From Caballeronia peredens (GTDB lineage Bacteria > Pseudomonadota > Gammaproteobacteria > Burkholderiales > Burkholderiaceae): a DNA stretch of 64,000 nucleotides. Made by a program: the position numbers and the translations under genes. Below the pieces are notes generated by a model. That model had not been told where the DNA came from. It ran no database searches and saw only the letters and a list, made by a program, of their open reading frames with translations. Numbering within the stretch: the first letter of the stretch is position 1; each line of letters opens with the position of its first letter. Below are positions 46,132 through 55,118 of the stretch, one piece after another. Where the stretch lies: NCBI GenBank assembly GCA_001544595.2, contig FCOH02000010.1, positions 124,001 through 188,000 on the forward strand, written 5' to 3'.

Positions 46132-46468
46132 GCTGTCGCTCCTCAGTTCAAGGAACGTATAGCGACCGCCTTACCTAAAATGATTGCATCCACATGGCCA
46201 TATGATTTATCAAAAATGAGGCGGATGACGGCGTATTCGAGCGATCGAACGACTCCGCTAATGTCCACGCAACCGGAAGCTATAAAGGCAAGCGAATCTA
46301 TTGCGGGGAGGCCCGTCGCAGCCAAACACCTACCGAACCGACGTAGCCTCGGTTTGAACGTTTGGCCCCCCGCGAACGGACGGGCCGACGTTTGTGCTAA
46401 TTTGGGAGCACGTTGTATCAAGAACGCGCGGAAGTCAGACTGCCTTTGTCGACGGGCAAGGAGGAGAG
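46132..46468. other. Divergent promoter region
   Basis: A 337-bp gap between the transposase-domain gene (minus) and the antitoxin-like gene (plus). An AT-rich segment at 46180-46235 is the likely promoter area. A strong AAGGAGGAGAG at 46458-46468 serves the gene at 46469. No other gene is seen. Confidence 0.4.
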
Positions 46469-46717
46469 ATGACGTCAAATTTGGACGAGGCAGGGGACGG
46501 TACAATCTCCGTCGCACAAGTCGCAGGCCTGCTTTTCGTGTCGCGGCCTCATGTGATAAAGCTGATTCAGCAGGGATTACTTCCGCTGCATCACCGCGAC
46601 GGGGTTGAGATGTTTGTGCGAACCGAAGATGTCCTAGCCTACCGAAAGCAGCAGCTCACCAAAGCGAAGGAGTGGCTTGGTTCTCAGAAAGAGGAGAACG
46701 AGCCGCCCGGTCTTTGA
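46469..46717 (+). CDS. Excisionase-type HTH antitoxin, partner missing
   Basis: An 82-residue protein. The core ISVAQVAGLLFVSRPHVIKL followed by IQQGLLPLHHRDGVEMFVRT and EDVLAYRKQQ is the HTH_17/excisionase-like antitoxin that normally precedes a PIN-domain toxin, and it ends with the typical short acidic Pro/Leu tail. AAGGAGGAGAG precedes ATG 46469. The expected PIN toxin gene is not found downstream; that DNA has no open frame with a PIN start. So the antitoxin looks orphaned. Confidence 0.8.
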   Translation: MTSNLDEAGDGTISVAQVAGLLFVSRPHVIKLIQQGLLPLHHRDGVEMFVRTEDVLAYRKQQLTKAKEWLGSQKEENEPPGL

Positions 46718-47143
46718 TGCGCGACGGGGCCTTCGCAACGTTTACCAGCGCAAGACCGGAATGAGCTTCGCCTCGATCGCGCTGCGTCCTAGGTTCGGGA
46801 TTAGCCTATCCGCGCCCCCTCAGATATGGGTGCAAAAATCTAGCCGTTCAACGAGAGTCCCGCAGGGCGCGTGCGACGACCAGCCGCTTCAGGCATCGCT
46901 TTCCAGCCGGCGCGCGCCACGCTCCCGCGCTCGCGGTACCGCTCAGACTGGTTTGGCCAGATGCCGCGCTTCAGAAGCTAGCGGTGAGACGGACGGCGCG
47001 ACCGTTTAGTTTTCCAGCCTTAAGTCTCACTGCTGGCCGATCCGGTTGGTCCGGTCCGTTGTAAAGAGGGTGTTCAGGCCCAGATCGATCGGTATTGCCT
47101 CGGGTCGCAGCCGGCAAGCGCCTCGGGACGCACAAGGGAGGAA
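46718..47143. other. Gene-free stretch after the orphan antitoxin
   Basis: All frames are short or lack a start with a ribosome site. The place where a PIN toxin gene is expected shows no PIN-like motif (no hydrophobic-Asp-x-Asn start). Sequence is GC-rich with some short inverted segments; nothing further is supported. Confidence 0.4.
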
Positions 47144-47686
47144 TCAATCAACGTCGAGCGAGCCAAACCGGACATTGTCCGGGAGCATCAACTCCGACTG
47201 GCTGAACGATTTGCAGTCGATATCTCCAAATGCCCCGAACAGGGCTGCGAGCAGTCGTTGCCGGTCACCGTCCGCGACATTGAACCGCGCGATCGTCCAT
47301 CCGACTGCATGCACGAAGAGGACCGAAAAGCATTGCCGAGAGAGCAGATTGACTGCGAGCGAGTCAAAATCCATCGCGATTGACGAGTTTCCCAACAAAA
47401 TTAGGACATTACGGTTCGGCTCCTCCGGCGGGCCAAAGCACTTTATTGCAAAATAACTCGCGATATTGGCGATGTCTGATGACTCCGCGAGAACGGCGAC
47501 ACAGGGCGAACTGTCGTCCTGCCGACCCACGCCAACCGGAAGGTCCCGGGCCGCAAGTGGGAAAGTTCGATGTATTCCTGACTCGCCGGTCGCTCGAATG
47601 AGCTCAATGGCATTGGTCGTTGTAATGCCGCTTACCAAGTCGGCCGAATTAACGGCTTTATTGCTGGTTCGCTGATGTGATTGCAT
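47144..47686 (-). CDS. Family B-like protein, copy B2 (180 aa, diverged)
   Basis: Start ATG 47686 with AAAGGA upstream. The central part SDIANIASYFAIKCFGP then LILLGNSSIAMDF and FSVLFVHAVGWTIARFNV follows the order of hydrophobic blocks in B1 and B3 (I-x-W-A-x..., G-x-x-x-I-x-x-D-Y/F, then a V-x-V/L-F strand), so I place it in family B with moderate confidence. No known motif. Same strand as B3 and tnsABC, 210 bp downstream of B3. Confidence 0.55.
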   Translation of the reverse strand: MQSHQRTSNKAVNSADLVSGITTTNAIELIRATGESGIHRTFPLAARDLPVGVGRQDDSSPCVAVLAESSDIANIASYFAIKCFGPPEEPNRNVLILLGNSSIAMDFDSLAVNLLSRQCFSVLFVHAVGWTIARFNVADGDRQRLLAALFGAFGDIDCKSFSQSELMLPDNVRFGSLDVD

Positions 47687-47896
47687 TGCTGCCGTCCTTT
47701 CTTCGAAACGTACTCGCGTGCAGTGAGCGGCGAATGCTGTCGCTAACGTAACAACCTATGGCGGGGGGCGTAGGCGATCCGTCGGCGGTGTGCCGCTAGA
47801 AACGACCGCCGAGCTCGAGGCGCGACGGTCGTGAAAATGGATGTGATAGTTCAGCGGGGGCCTTCGTGCCGACCGAGCGTCGTATACCGGCGACGC

Positions 47897-48586
47897 TTAA
47901 TCGTTCCACGAACAGGCGTCCGGACACCGCTGGACGAAAAGGTCCGGTCTCGACCGAACGCGCGCCGACGCGAAGTACTGAGACAGCCGTCCATCGTTTC
48001 CAATTTCAAAATATGCAGCCGGTACGATAGCTATATCATCGGCCGCCCCGCTGACGGACGACCCAAAGACTATGATGCTTCGGGCCGCTCTTTCGTCGTC
48101 GTGTTGATAGTTCTCTCCGGCCGACGCATCCAAGGCTTCCCACGTATTGAGGAAACGCTCGCTCCAGCTGTAGCGGACTAGATAGGTTATGGCCCGATGC
48201 AAAAAGAAAACGAAGAGCGAGCCATCGGAGCCAAAAAGAGGTTGAAATCCATACTTCGGCTCAAACGCGATGGGGCCGTTCCCGAGAAGAAACAAGGATG
48301 TTGCCTGGCGGTGCTCGAAGTCGATTTCGTTATGCGGGACGAGAATGTTCGCGGCTTGTGCGTTCCAGTCAATCTCTTCATTGGCAGGAATGGCAAAAGA
48401 CAAAACATGCGTCTCGGAAATCGCTTGCTGCAACTCTTTCGGGAGAAACACCTTGGCAACGGCAGCGCACGCGGTCAAACCAGCGTGCTCCGCACAATCT
48501 GCGAGTTCGTCGAACAACGCAACGTTGTCGACGATAACGATGCCGTCGTTCTGACGAACCGCATTTCGGTTGATGGCTTGGTTCAC
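47897..48586 (-). CDS. Family B protein, copy B3 (229 aa)
   Basis: Carries an extra N-terminal region of about 70 residues (NDGIVIVDNVALFDELADCA) and then the family-B blocks EIDWNAQAANILVPHN, LLGNGPIAFEPKYG, DGSLFVFFLHRAITY and VRYSWSERFLNTWEAL. The start is GTG 48586, chosen since AAGGA lies ten bases upstream; the open frame runs on to 48715 but that extension is unsupported. Lies 161 bp downstream of tnsC on the same strand. CTAAAAC-type motif about 50 bp upstream. Unknown function. Confidence 0.65.
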   Translation of the reverse strand: MNQAINRNAVRQNDGIVIVDNVALFDELADCAEHAGLTACAAVAKVFLPKELQQAISETHVLSFAIPANEEIDWNAQAANILVPHNEIDFEHRQATSLFLLGNGPIAFEPKYGFQPLFGSDGSLFVFFLHRAITYLVRYSWSERFLNTWEALDASAGENYQHDDERAARSIIVFGSSVSGAADDIAIVPAAYFEIGNDGRLSQYFASARVRSRPDLFVQRCPDACSWND

Positions 48587-48747
48587 TTTCTGAGTCCTTG
48601 CAGTGTGGTTTGGCCCGGCGTGTAAGGGATCCGTTTTAGCCTTTTTCCACTCATTCTTGATACCGAAGCCAAACCCGTCCGCGTGGGCGCCAGCGCGCCT
48701 CGCCTGGTGCCGCAAAGATGTTCAACCGGGACAGGTGATATGCAGCC

Positions 48748-50379
48748 TCAGAGGCCCAAAACTTCGTCTAGCTGGCACGCTGCCCCCATTGTTATTAGAT
48801 GACTGAAAGCAGTCGTACCATCCGCCTTGGCTCGTGAAATCGCGTGACGGTAGTCGTCGGGGGCGAGTGTTACGACAGACTCGGCCGGTTTCTTCTTGCT
48901 GCTCTTAGCGGGGGAGCGCGGCTTCGTCAACGCTAACGCCGCTTCTGCTCCGGCCGCGACCCCTGTGACCTTTCCGGCTGTATCGACCTTCTTCGCGGCC
49001 CACGCCGCTCGCTCGTCGTCGATGCCTGCTTGCTGAAGCACCTTTGCAACGGCCGGAATGAATTCCTCATCTCCAGGTCGAACGCTCGCGCCACGTTGGC
49101 GAGAACCCTCGAAGCTGGCGAGGCTGTCTTCGAGGAGTGAGCTCAAATAAAGCGGTGGTATGTCTTCATATGCGCGCAACGCTTGCGTGTCGCCCGTACG
49201 CATCGCATCCAGCATGCGCTTGACCGGCTCGAGTTCGGCGCCGAAGACCGATGTAATCGTCGCGGCCGAGAACGTCTCGCTTCGATCAAGCATGGCGCGC
49301 CACTGCGCACACGCAAAAAGCTTGATAGCAATGTCAGGCACTGCCTGCGAGCACGCCAGCATTGTGTTCGACATGCCTTGAGTTAGTATCACAGGCGTCT
49401 TAATCCACTGGTACTCGAACAACTCGAGTAGGAAGTCCTCCCATTCGCCAGGGTTCGTCAGGTCGCCGCTCGACTGAAATGTTGACCACGTCGGGAAGCC
49501 GTGCCCCGCGCTACGCCGGCCTTGTCTGAAGTCAAGCCCGAGCAACTCGGACGCTTTGTGCGTGCCGACAAAAACAATCGGGACGCCGAGTTCATTGGAA
49601 GCGGTGACCAGGGCAGACATGAGCGTCTGCTTCGATGTGCCCGCGTTGCGCAAATTTTGAATCTCGTCGACAACGAGCACCCCGACGAAATGGTCATGCA
49701 TGGCGCGAGCGGCGTGATTCAGCAGCAATTCGCCGCTATTGCGATTGTTGTTGACGTGCATCCCAAAATAGTCTGCGTCCGGAACCAGCTGGTCAATTTT
49801 CCGGAGGATGGAGGCGGCGAGTCCCTTCGTCGACAGTCCGTCATGGGGCGCCTCAATATGTAAGTACGGTATCTGATAACAGTGCCACTCGCGGTGATAA
49901 ATGACAGGTGGATACCACGAGAAAATTCGGCGGATTGTCGTGGTCTTTCCTGTACCCGACATCCCGATAACTCTTGACGACAACTGCTCTTCGGTAGGAG
50001 GAAGGTACGGGGCGGTGAAGGCTCGGCCGGCTTGCATCGCCTCGTACAAGTTTTGAAACACGCGGACATGCTCCACAGATGACGGACGCCTTCCCACGTA
50101 TCCTGACCGAATGAGTGTGTCAAAGGCACGTGCCAGCTGAACATGTCGCTCCATTGGCCGCAGGAACGACGAAAGTCCGGCGACCATTTGTAGTCTCTCG
50201 TGCGTCTCCCAATCCCGCTGCTCCGCGTCGAAGTCCGGGGCGACCATGATTCTGTCAATAAGGGTGTCATCATCGACCGAGGGAGGCAGTGCCTCTATGA
50301 GAGGGTTTCCACTGTAACGCGGAATACGTTGCGGCGTGTACTGTGCCTCCACAACGACCTTACTCTGAGCCGCGTGCAT
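48748..50379 (-). CDS. tnsC: Tn7-like transposition ATPase TnsC
   Basis: A 543-residue AAA+ regulator that links target selection to the TnsAB transposase. Walker A GMSGTGKTT at residues 139-147 and Walker B VLVVDEIQNL at 234-243 are intact, as is a sensor-like VPIVFVGTHKASELLG near 285. Length is close to Tn7 TnsC (about 555). The Lys/Pro/Ala-rich tail resembles the TnsA/B-contacting end. The reading frame overlaps the tnsB stop by 20 bp, so the genes are translated as an operon tnsA-tnsB-tnsC. It would form filaments on target DNA and recruit the integrase. No ATPase residue is missing. Confidence 0.92.
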   Translation of the reverse strand: MHAAQSKVVVEAQYTPQRIPRYSGNPLIEALPPSVDDDTLIDRIMVAPDFDAEQRDWETHERLQMVAGLSSFLRPMERHVQLARAFDTLIRSGYVGRRPSSVEHVRVFQNLYEAMQAGRAFTAPYLPPTEEQLSSRVIGMSGTGKTTTIRRIFSWYPPVIYHREWHCYQIPYLHIEAPHDGLSTKGLAASILRKIDQLVPDADYFGMHVNNNRNSGELLLNHAARAMHDHFVGVLVVDEIQNLRNAGTSKQTLMSALVTASNELGVPIVFVGTHKASELLGLDFRQGRRSAGHGFPTWSTFQSSGDLTNPGEWEDFLLELFEYQWIKTPVILTQGMSNTMLACSQAVPDIAIKLFACAQWRAMLDRSETFSAATITSVFGAELEPVKRMLDAMRTGDTQALRAYEDIPPLYLSSLLEDSLASFEGSRQRGASVRPGDEEFIPAVAKVLQQAGIDDERAAWAAKKVDTAGKVTGVAAGAEAALALTKPRSPAKSSKKKPAESVVTLAPDDYRHAISRAKADGTTAFSHLITMGAACQLDEVLGL

Positions 50380-52555
50380 TCAGTTTCTCCTGTGCCTTTC
50401 GGCGTAACATGTCTCGCAGGGGCGATGAGGTCACTTTCGCGGGAACGCCCGCAGCGCTGGACTCAAGGCGTGGTGATGGCTCGCTCTTACTACCGTCATC
50501 AGACGCTGGGCGAGCAGATGGCGCCGTTTGCATTGGAATAACGTTTGTGGGAAGGGGTTCAGTAATCGTTGGCATGGCCGCATCTTCGCGTCGGCGAGAC
50601 GCGAGCTCTGATGCACGAGCGAATGCGGTATCCGCTCGTCTTCCTGAGCGCGACTTACCCTTGCTTGCAATCTTTCGCTCTGCCACCGCAGCCTCGCTCA
50701 ACCCTCGAATGTGCTGCCGCAGCTCGGCCTTCGCCTGATCGGCACTAGCCTTATTCTCAAAATTGTTCAGTTCGGCTCGACGGAAAATGTATTCCACTTC
50801 GGCGAATGAATAGCCAGCGAAGTCCTTGCTCGCAGGCGCGAGCCTGCACTCAAACGTCTGGCGACGGTCCGCAGGGTTATAAACGATGATGGAGGAAGCT
50901 GAGCGAGGGTCATACGACATTTCGACAACAAAGTTGCCCCGTCTTCCCGCTTGTACGTACCATCCAAGCTCGTTTGCTGACGGGCAATCAAATACAAGCC
51001 GCTTGAATTTAATTCCGTCTTGCGTAACTGTCGCCTTATCTTTCGGCAGCAGTTGTAAGCGGAGAAAATCATAGTCATACCTGGCAAGCGCGCCGCTGCG
51101 ACGTGCGACGTCGTCGTTCCACAAATCAAGGGGCACCGCCGGCGTGCCAGACAGCACATGTCGCGGCTCCAATCGATAGCCTTTCATAACTTTTCGATTG
51201 TGCGCAATGACGTGCTTGATAACGATCGACGTGAATTCGTCCAAAGTCAGGGATGCGTCTTGATAGTAACGCTTCTGTCGGCGCTTGATGGCGTTTATAG
51301 GCGGCTCGTATCCGGGCGTCACATCTGCAATCGACGCGTGAAGCAGCCTAAACCCGCATTCGACAGTGCCTTTTCGATGCGGCAAAAGGGACTGGGTGTT
51401 GACAACAATCGACTGCATTCCGTCGCAAATCCGATAACTATTGTTGCTGTTCATCTCGCCACGGTCGCCGACCCATTTTTCTGGGAAGGTAGCGTCGGCG
51501 GGCCAATCCTCTGGGTCGTACGGGATGCCGTACTTAGCACACAACGCTTGCTTGTCCGCTGCGACGCTCAGGATCGCGAGCATCGCGCCTGTCCACGAGG
51601 CGTTTTCCAGGCCGACATAGAAACCAACTACGAGTCGGCTCCAGCGGTCGTAGATGAGATAAAGCGTAGGCTTTCCGATAATTGTCGAGCGGTCTTCCAG
51701 CGCAACAAGGAAGACGTCTCCGATCGTTGCATCGATTTCGTAGATGTGGCCAACGCCTACAGCTTCTTCGAGCGCGCTTCCGAGATGAGCGCCATGCTCG
51801 CGGTCGAATTCTTTCGACCCACGCTTTTTCCGGAGGATTTCCGTGAGCGTGAACTTCGTTCGGGCAATGTGTCGGAACTGAAAAATTGACGGGCATTCTC
51901 CGTCCGGATGCAGATATCTCGTGCCGTTACCGTCGAGGTAAGAGTAGAACTCTTCTCGCATGCGAAAGTGCGCGCCGGCGAGGGTCGAAATTTCGCCGTC
52001 GAGATAGTATTTACGGATTGCTGTCCCAACGTTCTTGGCGTCTTCGGGCGTCATCTGAAAGGTGCGATACTTTCCATCCTTGGGCCGACGACCGCGGCCT
52101 GCGGTCAATTTCTCGTTCGAGCGCCCGATCTTGTCGAAGTCAGGAATGAGCGCAAGCCGCGTTTGCCCATTACGCCAATACAGGCGCAGGTATCGATAGA
52201 GCGTCGTTTCGGATATGCGCAGCTCTCTCGCGCGCGCCTCGACCAACGGTCCTCGAGCGGACGCTACGAAAATCTGAGGATGGTTGATGAGCGGTTCGAT
52301 AGCGTCATAGGCTTTGTATGCACGCCGCCTCGCCGTCTCTGAATAAAACGCGAGGTCAGGTTGGTGACCGGCCTCCGACCCGCGAAGCGCCTTGACCGAT
52401 ACGTGACCCGTCAAGACGCCAAAGTCTCGATATTCAGGCCAGCGACCGGGACCCCTCACGGGCATGACCCAGCCGCGGTGCCCCTCAAGGTCAATGGAGA
52501 GAACGCGGTACCGAGTCTGGTCGGCAGCATCGAAGAGGTCGTTCTTGAGCAGCAT
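50360..52555 (-). CDS. tnsB: Tn7-like transposase TnsB (DDE)
   Basis: A 731-residue DDE transposase that binds the element ends and joins 3' ends to target. Catalytic residues by the chosen start: D275 (YEIDATIGDV), D364 (VGDRGEMN), E399 (GTVECGFRL), within three residues of Tn7 TnsB (273, 361, 396), which supports start ATG 52555 over the longer open frame. N-terminal helix-turn-helix domains (YKAYDAIEPLINHP, ETTLYRYLRLYWRNGQTRLA) and a Glu/Ser/Arg C-tail for TnsC contact are present. The gap to tnsA is 34 bp. Intact and probably functional. Confidence 0.95.
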   Translation of the reverse strand: MLLKNDLFDAADQTRYRVLSIDLEGHRGWVMPVRGPGRWPEYRDFGVLTGHVSVKALRGSEAGHQPDLAFYSETARRRAYKAYDAIEPLINHPQIFVASARGPLVEARARELRISETTLYRYLRLYWRNGQTRLALIPDFDKIGRSNEKLTAGRGRRPKDGKYRTFQMTPEDAKNVGTAIRKYYLDGEISTLAGAHFRMREEFYSYLDGNGTRYLHPDGECPSIFQFRHIARTKFTLTEILRKKRGSKEFDREHGAHLGSALEEAVGVGHIYEIDATIGDVFLVALEDRSTIIGKPTLYLIYDRWSRLVVGFYVGLENASWTGAMLAILSVAADKQALCAKYGIPYDPEDWPADATFPEKWVGDRGEMNSNNSYRICDGMQSIVVNTQSLLPHRKGTVECGFRLLHASIADVTPGYEPPINAIKRRQKRYYQDASLTLDEFTSIVIKHVIAHNRKVMKGYRLEPRHVLSGTPAVPLDLWNDDVARRSGALARYDYDFLRLQLLPKDKATVTQDGIKFKRLVFDCPSANELGWYVQAGRRGNFVVEMSYDPRSASSIIVYNPADRRQTFECRLAPASKDFAGYSFAEVEYIFRRAELNNFENKASADQAKAELRQHIRGLSEAAVAERKIASKGKSRSGRRADTAFARASELASRRREDAAMPTITEPLPTNVIPMQTAPSARPASDDGSKSEPSPRLESSAAGVPAKVTSSPLRDMLRRKAQEKLNARGSE

Positions 52556-52589
52556 GGCTTGATTTCGAGTCGTTAAAGAAAAACGGTGT

Positions 52590-53441
52590 TCAGGCGATTG
52601 AGACTCTGCGTGGAGGCTGCTCGTCATCAGCGCACAGCGTAAAGCTGCTAACTGGCGCCTGTTCCAGGTGCGGGACATTCAAATCACAGCGCAGCGTTTG
52701 CTCCCAGAGGAGCACGCGTGCGACGCGCAGACCTAGGCCGGGCGCGACGCCGTGACGACGGTCAAAACCATTGCAGTATTCGGCTAGTGAGTCGAGCCGC
52801 GTCGAACGAGAGAATTCGTTTTTCATCTGCCCGCACAGCTCGTGCAGTTGCTCAAACGATGGAGAGGTTTGCCCGGGCTTCCATGTCGCTCCGCGAAACC
52901 ACTCGATATTTCGGACCTTTTGCATTGGAAGCGACGAATGAAAGACCAAGTGATGCTTCACGTCGCAGCCAGCAAAATACGCATGCGTTATCTGTAGCTT
53001 TTCGACGGCGCGTTCATTTTCCGCGTCTTCGGAGCGCTTGCAGTCGAACGCTTTCAGGCAGGGCCCGTCCGCTTGGTCAATCGCTACCAGGAAGTCAACT
53101 GTCATCACCGCAGGGACCGATGTGCCTGGGTATGTGGGGTGCTTGACCCCCAAGGCTGCGGCCACCTCCAAGGTAGTCTCCCGAGGCAATGGAAAACCTT
53201 CGTAGACGGCGGTTACGTCCCTGCAAAATTCGAGACAAACGAAGGTGTTCCATTCGACATCGGACACCATCTCGATCGTGCGGCCAAATCGTTGGCTGTA
53301 TGCCCGATGAGTACGTCCGAGAGAGGAGAAATCAGCGGTGCCGACCCACGGCTTGTACTGTGCTCCCTCGCCCTCGCCGTATCCTTCCCGGATCCGTCGT
53401 GCGACTAATTCCTCGGTCCACTTCTTGACACCACGTGGCAT
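52590..53441 (-). CDS. tnsA: Tn7-like endonuclease TnsA
   Basis: A 283-residue restriction-type nuclease that cuts the 5' ends of the transposon so that it moves by cut-and-paste. Catalytic residues: E63 (SDVEWNTF), D116 (MTVDFLVA) and K135 (AFDCKRSE), matching E63, D114, K132 of Tn7 TnsA. The N-terminal ARRIREGYGEGEGAQYKPWV block is also like Tn7. The start is set at ATG 53441 (GGAG eight bases upstream), which gives E63 exactly; GTG 53450 is the alternative. First gene of the operon, with GTTTTAGA motifs just upstream. Confidence 0.93.
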   Translation of the reverse strand: MPRGVKKWTEELVARRIREGYGEGEGAQYKPWVGTADFSSLGRTHRAYSQRFGRTIEMVSDVEWNTFVCLEFCRDVTAVYEGFPLPRETTLEVAAALGVKHPTYPGTSVPAVMTVDFLVAIDQADGPCLKAFDCKRSEDAENERAVEKLQITHAYFAGCDVKHHLVFHSSLPMQKVRNIEWFRGATWKPGQTSPSFEQLHELCGQMKNEFSRSTRLDSLAEYCNGFDRRHGVAPGLGLRVARVLLWEQTLRCDLNVPHLEQAPVSSFTLCADDEQPPRRVSIA

Positions 53442-53526
53442 CGCGCTCACTCCACAAGGACACGCGGCGGCGCCGCGTTATTGGAGCGTATAGCGCTGCC
53501 GGCCGCCGGTCGGCGCAACTCGGGCC

Positions 53527-53752
53527 GTTTTAGACGAGCTGAGACCGAACGATTGGTTTTAGAACAGTGTCTTGTGTCTGCTCGACGCAGCAGCGGATGC
53601 CTATTCCATGACCAAAAATTGAAAGCCGTTTGCGCCGCTTTACGGCTGAGCACCGTCGAATCCGGTGACATCTGTGGAAACCGCAGCCGTAGCCGCGACT
53701 CCGCCGCTCGGATACGACCGTTTTAGGTGGGCGGTTCCGCGAGCGCTTTAGA
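53527..53752. promoter_or_regulatory. Four TTTTAG motifs upstream of tnsA, candidate TnsB sites
   Basis: The 334-bp gap upstream of tnsA (53442-53775) has no gene. It carries GTTTTAGA at 53527-53534 and 53556-53563, GTTTTAGG at 53720-53727 and GCTTTAGA at 53745-53752. Tn7 end sites contain a TCTAAACT core that resembles the reverse complement. The place next to tnsA is where one end of a Tn7-like element usually lies. No terminal TGT/ACA end was found, so end status is inferred only. Confidence 0.4.
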
Positions 53753-53775
53753 TGTGAGAGTATTACCGGGCGCCG

Positions 53776-54279
53776 TCAGGTTTCTGGCGGGAGGTCCGTG
53801 TGATCGGGTAACAGAAGACGTTGAATTTGGTCGAGCGTCTGCCTGAGCGCCGCCGAATTGTTGCAGGCAACAAGCACTGAGCGGCACAGGTATTCGATGG
53901 GTATGGCGCTTCGCGAAGCATCGACGATCGTCAATGTGTGGGGATTTCGACGGCCGACGTCCGCGCGAAGAACATCTGCTCGCTTACGCAGGTCGTTCTT
54001 CCGATGCAGCCGATTTCCCGAAGTCGTCGCACCTACCGTCCGTGAGGCCAGGCCATGGGGTAGCAAGCTCAGAATCCTGCGGTAACCAATGTCGACGACG
54101 TAGGAACCGTTCAAAACCACTTGCAAGTTAGATGCAGCCTCGGCGATGGCTGAAAGTTCGTCTAAGAGTTCGGAATTCGTAGGCGGCCTACGAGACGCTG
54201 ACGAGTCGCGTGCGACCTGAGGGCGGGTCCGTCGTGGGAAGACGACACCCTCGACGCCCAAATATAGGACGGAGCTCAT
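53776..54279 (-). CDS. HAD-like protein lacking catalytic aspartates (copy 1)
   Basis: A 167-residue protein with the HAD-fold start SVLYLGVEGVVFP. Active HADs of this group have an F-L-D-F-D-G-V-L start; here both Asp are replaced (Gly and Glu). LQVVLNGSYVVDIGYRRIL and LLPHGLASRTVG match the second copy at 57812 (VQIVLSCGWIDTLGETL, LLPTDLRKRVVG). The C-terminal acid pair is also lost. So it is probably a non-enzymatic binding protein. Divergent from the first DUF6471 gene with 143 bp between. Confidence 0.7.
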   Translation of the reverse strand: MSSVLYLGVEGVVFPRRTRPQVARDSSASRRPPTNSELLDELSAIAEAASNLQVVLNGSYVVDIGYRRILSLLPHGLASRTVGATTSGNRLHRKNDLRKRADVLRADVGRRNPHTLTIVDASRSAIPIEYLCRSVLVACNNSAALRQTLDQIQRLLLPDHTDLPPET

Positions 54280-54422
54280 GAAAGACTTGGCTCGGTTTTT
54301 GAGAAGCGACGTGCGCTGAGGTTTGTAACGGGTGGGGTGGGTACACCAGCGACGTCGAGGGCTCCCTGAATTGGACTTTGACTTTTAGAGAGCGCGTGCA
54401 GATATACACACCAAGGTAGTAC

Positions 54423-54962
54423 ATGTCGACGCAAATGCAAGCGAAAGACGCTGATGGGCCTGAGACGGCATGGGCGAGGCTGGCGTCTCGCGCAATCCGT
54501 GTCGCCCTCACACGTCAAGATGTGAGCTATGCACAGCTTGCCGCAGAGCTTAATCGGATGGGCGTCACGGAGTCAGCTCGATCGGTTGAGGGAAAAGTAC
54601 AACGAGGCACTTTTCGTTTCACCTTCTTCCTTCAAGCGCTCGTGGCGGCGCGGGTCGATTGCACGGAGGCTTGGTCGCAGAGGCTGGAGGCGGCTGGTAC
54701 ATGGGAGGTCCGCGCTTGTAGCCTACTGAGCTACTTGATGTCGCAACAGCCATGGCTTGATTGGCGGCTCCTTGCGCGGCGACTCTCGGAGATCGGCATC
54801 GAAATTCAGCCTGAGAACCTGCGAATACAAGGTGAGGAAGGGATTTTTTCCGCGGCGTTGTTTTTTCAATGCGCCACTGTTTGCCGGTTCGAGGACGTTC
54901 GATCGTTCCTCGACTTCTCGTCTTTGAACGTCGCTGCCTTAGCGGGCAGGGCGGGCTCCTGA
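54423..54962 (+). CDS. DUF6471 protein with two domains
   Basis: A 179-residue protein. Residues about 14-80 match DUF6471: WARLASRAIRVALTRQDVSY, AQLAAELNRMGV, then VQRGTFRFTFFLQAL, an HTH-like fold. Residues about 93-155 repeat it in degenerate form (CSLLSYLMSQQPWLDWRLLA, then EEGIFSAALFFQCATV). So it is a tandem fusion, one half decayed. Its DNA-binding role is inferred from fold. TTTTAGA lies 35-40 bp before ATG 54423. Pairs with the divergent HAD-like gene. Confidence 0.78.
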   Translation: MSTQMQAKDADGPETAWARLASRAIRVALTRQDVSYAQLAAELNRMGVTESARSVEGKVQRGTFRFTFFLQALVAARVDCTEAWSQRLEAAGTWEVRACSLLSYLMSQQPWLDWRLLARRLSEIGIEIQPENLRIQGEEGIFSAALFFQCATVCRFEDVRSFLDFSSLNVAALAGRAGS

Positions 54963-55118
54963 AGTCCAGTCGACTTCCATTCCTTGCAAGTTTCGCGACG
55001 TTGTATATAATCCGAGAGACGTGTAGAAATACACGCTCCGTCGCAGGCTATAAGTCTAATTACACAAGCTCGCGCGTCTCCTTCAGCAGGTTGCCCACGA
55101 TTCAGCGCAAATTCGCAG

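Noticed and set aside
53440-53800. Exact right end of a Tn7-like element
   Set aside because: No terminal TGT/ACA inverted pair or target duplication could be found by eye, so only candidate binding motifs are reported.
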